Source: Candidatus Poribacteria bacterium
GTDB taxonomy: Bacteria; Poribacteria; WGA-4E; WGA-3G
Reading direction: 5' to 3'
DNA length: 64,000 bases
NCBI GenBank assembly: GCA_958295815.1
Contig: OY282374.1
Coordinates: 950,856 to 1,014,855, forward strand
Made by a program: the position numbers and the translations under genes. Of this stretch, positions 61,618 to 64,000 are shown one piece after another. Under the pieces are notes generated by a model. The model searched no databases. It was not told the origin of the DNA and saw only the letters and a program-made list of their open reading frames with translations. Position 1 is the stretch's first letter, and each line of letters begins with the position of its first letter.

Positions 61618-62604
61618 CTATACGAAAAATTTGCTGGCAACTTGGGTGATGAAATTTTTGCCCATAACGCGGTACCCTTCGGCGTCTGGATGTAGCGCAT
61701 CAGGGAGTAGATGAACATAGTCAGCCCCAAATACACTTAACCCGTCAACATAATGAACATGCTTATCGCCGTGTGCTTGTAGGGCATGGGCAGCAGCTTG
61801 CACCTCTTCACGCATCCCTTTCAGATGGAATCCTACAGCGTTTGGAGTCTCCTCTCGCGGTGGCGAACAGATGGGTGACATCAACACAAGCGGGATATCT
61901 GGATGCTTCTCACGAATAATCTGGACTGCCCCGATAATCGCCGGACGAAATGCCCGCGGTCCCAAACTGGAAGCCCCTTGGATATTGATACCGAGACACA
62001 TTGAAATATAATCAGCAGGTGTATCCCGAATCATCCGTGCCACCATTGCGTCGAGATGACACTGCCCACCGTAACCGAGACAGGTTAAATTTAACCCACT
62101 TCCACGTGCAACAATTGCTGGCCACGTCTGGGTCGCCGATGCCGCAGTACGGCACTGTGTAATAGAACTTCCATAGGTTGTCCACCGAGGTCGCGTGTCA
62201 GTGAACGTTTCCAAAGTTGCTCCGTCATCTATCTCTAAGCTGCGGAGTTGAAAACTTCCGAATTGTGGCAACCATAACTCGATCAATTTTTCGCTATCCG
62301 ACAAGCCTTCAAAGGCAAAACTGTCTTTTTGCGTCAGATCAAGCGATGCGACGACTTCACCATTACAACAGAGATCGAGTATTCCACTTTCATTTTGCTG
62401 TACAATATTCCCCGAAACCCGCGTTGTGTTGCTCTGAAAACTGATACGGACACCAGCAGGCATTGCCGAACGTTCGAGCAATGGTTCTGGAAATAAAACA
62501 TGTGCTGAGTGCGGTGTGCGCCACGGCATCACCCAATCTTCGGTTTTCTGTAGAGAGATGTTTCCTTGCCAAGTCAATTGCGGTGCGCCCGGTTTTAGTT
62601 GCAT
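61618..62604 (-). CDS. SGNH/GDSL-type hydrolase
   Basis: 328 aa. An N-terminal beta-sandwich (about residues 1-125, with GNIVQQNESGILDLCCNGEV) is followed by an SGNH hydrolase domain: TTYGSSITQC (nucleophile Ser), LGYGGQCHLDAMV, SMCLGINIQG, and LLPDALHPDAEGYRVM (Asp-x-x-His). Such two-domain enzymes are carbohydrate or acyl esterases. AAGGAG lies seven bases before the ATG. No signal peptide seen. Confidence 0.92.
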   Translation of the reverse strand: MQLKPGAPQLTWQGNISLQKTEDWVMPWRTPHSAHVLFPEPLLERSAMPAGVRISFQSNTTRVSGNIVQQNESGILDLCCNGEVVASLDLTQKDSFAFEGLSDSEKLIELWLPQFGSFQLRSLEIDDGATLETFTDTRPRWTTYGSSITQCRTAASATQTWPAIVARGSGLNLTCLGYGGQCHLDAMVARMIRDTPADYISMCLGINIQGASSLGPRAFRPAIIGAVQIIREKHPDIPLVLMSPICSPPREETPNAVGFHLKGMREEVQAAAHALQAHGDKHVHYVDGLSVFGADYVHLLPDALHPDAEGYRVMGKNFITQVASKFFV

Positions 62605-62634
62605 TCTGTTTCTCCTTCAACCTATAGGTGATTG

Positions 62635-63447
62635 TTACATAGCATCGACTATAGCACGCAGTTGCCGAACACCCTTCAACATATCCTCTGGTTGTCCCCA
62701 GTGTTCAATACTTGCGGCACCTGTGAATCCATCAGCAACCAGTGTTTCCAGCAGCTCCTCATAGTGCAATTCCGTATCACCGATAGGATTGATATTTTTC
62801 TCACTATTCGGTTTTACATGCACGTGCCGCACCAAGCCCTTAATATGAGCGTATCCCTCTGGTAAAGGATTTTCTCCGCAATGTAATCCGTTATTGACAT
62901 CCCAACAAGAGGTGAGTGCCCGGCTATTTCCGAGTGCATTGATGACGGCGCGCGTCTCTTCACAAGTTCCTGCGAGACAGGCACTTTCATTTTCAAAGCA
63001 TAGCGTAACATCCGCATTCTCTGCTATGGGAACGACCAGCGAGAGTTTCTCAACGATACGTTCCATATAATCGTTAATATCTGGGCGCGGTGCCCCTTTA
63101 ATACGGCGATTCGGGTTCCAAAACGTAAACCCACGAATGACTTGGGTATCAAAGGCGTGTGCCAGCGTCACCATTCGGTCAAAGTGTTTTCGGTGTTCAT
63201 CATATTCTTGTGAATCGTCGATTGAGCATTTCCCGAAGGGGGATCCGACACTCGCGACCCGGACGTTATAGGTGCTGAGCACATCCTGAGCGCGTTTGAC
63301 GTCGTCATCGTCAATTTCAGTTACGTGTTTGCCCCAAACGCCGCCGCGTACTTCGACGGTATTAGCACCGGCTTCAACACCGAGTTTGATGGCTTCCTCG
63401 AAATCGGTTTTAGAAACTTCGTCAGCAAAAAAGCAGACGTCAATCAT
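62635..63447 (-). CDS. Sugar phosphate isomerase/epimerase-like TIM barrel
   Basis: 270 aa of the AP_endonuc_2/IolE-like family: VCFFADEVSKTDFEEAIKLG, ANTVEVRGGVWGKHVTEID, TLCFENESACLAGTCEETRA, LTSCWDVNNGLHCGENP, LVRHVHVKPNSEKNINPIGD and a final SIEHWGQPEDM. The Glu, Asp and His metal ligands of the family are in these segments. GAGGAG precedes the ATG. It lies 30 bp upstream of the SGNH gene on the same strand. Confidence 0.9.
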   Translation of the reverse strand: MIDVCFFADEVSKTDFEEAIKLGVEAGANTVEVRGGVWGKHVTEIDDDDVKRAQDVLSTYNVRVASVGSPFGKCSIDDSQEYDEHRKHFDRMVTLAHAFDTQVIRGFTFWNPNRRIKGAPRPDINDYMERIVEKLSLVVPIAENADVTLCFENESACLAGTCEETRAVINALGNSRALTSCWDVNNGLHCGENPLPEGYAHIKGLVRHVHVKPNSEKNINPIGDTELHYEELLETLVADGFTGAASIEHWGQPEDMLKGVRQLRAIVDAM

Positions 63448-63470
63448 ATTGAATAAACTCCTCTTATAAT

Positions 63471-63998
63471 TTACAAATTTTTCAATTCTGTGAGAATCTC
63501 ATCAGGACCGATACGACTTCCAATATCGTTCAGGAATTTCGATACGACACGCCCCTCCTCATTGATGATGTAGGTCGCTGGACGCGCTATCTTTGTGTCG
63601 CTCGGATCAAGAACATTGTAGGCAATAATTGTCTTCCTGCCGTCATCCACGAGTAGTGGGTACGTGATTTCAAGGCTCTGTCGTGTTGAATCAACGAGAT
63701 CTACTGGGTCTGAACTAATAGCAATCAGTTTAGCACCTTCGGCTTGGATGTCTTCATAACCAGTTTGCAACTCACCGAGTTGCGCACGACAGTTGCCTCA
63801 TGTGCCAGTGCGGTAGAAAACGATGACGAGTTTTTGTCCTCTATACTGCGAAAAGTTATAGGATTTCCCTTTGCTATCTGGCAGCGAAAAATCGGGTGCG
63901 AGCGCACCAATATCCAGTCCCTCGCCCATAGGAAGTTCTTCTGCTGCATCCTCTGGTGCGGTTATGACTTGTGTTGTCCGTTCGGCGTTGTCGCAAGC
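63471..63998 (-). CDS. Redoxin (AhpC/TSA-like) with in-frame UGA, probable selenoprotein; 5' end outside window
   Basis: Thiol-peroxidase-like domain open to the right edge: ALAPDFSLPDSKGKSYNFSQ, KLVIVFYRTGT, UGA at 63798-63800, then GNCRAQLGELQTGYEDIQ, AKLIAISSDPVDLVDSTRQ, YPLLVDDG, ARPATYIINEEGRVVSKFLN to the stop. The UGA stands where the first Cys of a CxxC redox motif belongs (U-G-N-C), and the family continues without shift on both sides. A hairpin suited to a bacterial SECIS follows. ACDNAE near the edge may be the end of a lipobox. If UGA acts as stop, the gene is broken. Partner SelB, SelA and tRNA-Sec are not in this window. Confidence 0.82.
63767..63783 (-). promoter_or_regulatory. 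Candidate bacterial SECIS hairpin
   Basis: Minus-strand RNA stem GCAACTC/GAGTTGC (7 bp, perfect) with a GGU loop. The loop begins 21 nucleotides after the UGA, within the distance described for bacterial SECIS elements, and has the required G among the first two loop bases. Confidence 0.65.
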
Positions 63999-64000
63999 GA

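Noticed and set aside
63725..63949. 74-codon minus-strand frame over the UGA region
   Set aside because: It is in a different frame from the redoxin and encodes no redoxin sequence; the conserved protein runs through the UGA frame instead.
1..64000. CRISPR array, tRNA, rRNA, insertion sequence or prophage
   Set aside because: No regularly spaced repeats, no cloverleaf-like or rRNA-like stretch in the spacers read, and no transposase, integrase or phage structural gene.

Overview
The window reads as chromosome of a Gram-negative, uncultured-type bacterium. Lipopolysaccharide (KdtA), TolC and PorV-like outer-membrane proteins and a Tat system are present. The accessory content (several phytanoyl-CoA-dioxygenase-like proteins, a sulfatase, Gfo/Idh/MocA oxidoreductases, LamG proteins, a WD40-metalloprotease-dockerin giant, two paralogous DUF6785-type membrane proteins) resembles Candidatus Poribacteria or a close relative. 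That assignment is inference from gene content; no database was searched.

Layout. 1-1.7 kb: a truncated SDR and an aldo/keto reductase. 1.7-8.2 kb: a leftward eight-gene run led by a Tat-exported molybdenum hydroxylase (2Fe-2S, Mo and FAD/4Fe-4S subunits) and continuing through two small proteins, a membrane protein, a dioxygenase and an FkbM methyltransferase. 8.6-14.7 kb: thioredoxin, KdtA, an exported phosphodiester glycosidase group with FolB, and MoaD/MoaE. 14.8-20.9 kb: an ArgE-type peptidase, RsmE, Rpe, a PASTA protein, Fmt and LspA. 20.8-29.2 kb: the classical ileS neighbourhood (pgeF, yggS, proC, yggT, an IleS-like gene, lspA) followed by cupin, zinc-ribbon, tatC and tatA genes; the IleS-like protein has lost both synthetase signatures. 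29.4-43.7 kb: mostly sugar and dioxygenase metabolism, including a five-gene leftward operon (two PhyH-like proteins, sulfatase, glycosidase-like protein, epimerase). 43.9-58.1 kb: surface and export functions (WD40/metalloprotease/dockerin protein, PorV-like barrel, DUF6785 protein, GHMP kinase, DprA-nuclease fusion, HlyD/TolC pair, YCF48-repeat protein). 58.5-64 kb: LamG proteins and a LamG remnant, Gfo/Idh/MocA, an SGNH hydrolase, a TIM-barrel epimerase and, at the edge, a redoxin read through an in-frame UGA.

The strongest leads are: (1) a probable selenocysteine redoxin (UGA at 63798-63800 where the first Cys of a CxxC motif belongs, with a SECIS-like hairpin at the right distance); (2) an intact 918-residue IleS homologue at the ancestral ileS locus without HIGH or KMSKS; (3) DprA fused to a PD-(D/E)XK-type domain; (4) rpe that appears to start on ATT or CTG; (5) MoaD whose terminal Gly-Gly is followed by three extra residues; (6) a shared C-terminal tail on LamG proteins and their remnant; (7) a dispersed family of GTAGG palindromes. 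Many starts were reset to sites with a good Shine-Dalgarno sequence, as explained in each entry. No rRNA, tRNA, CRISPR array, insertion sequence or prophage was seen.
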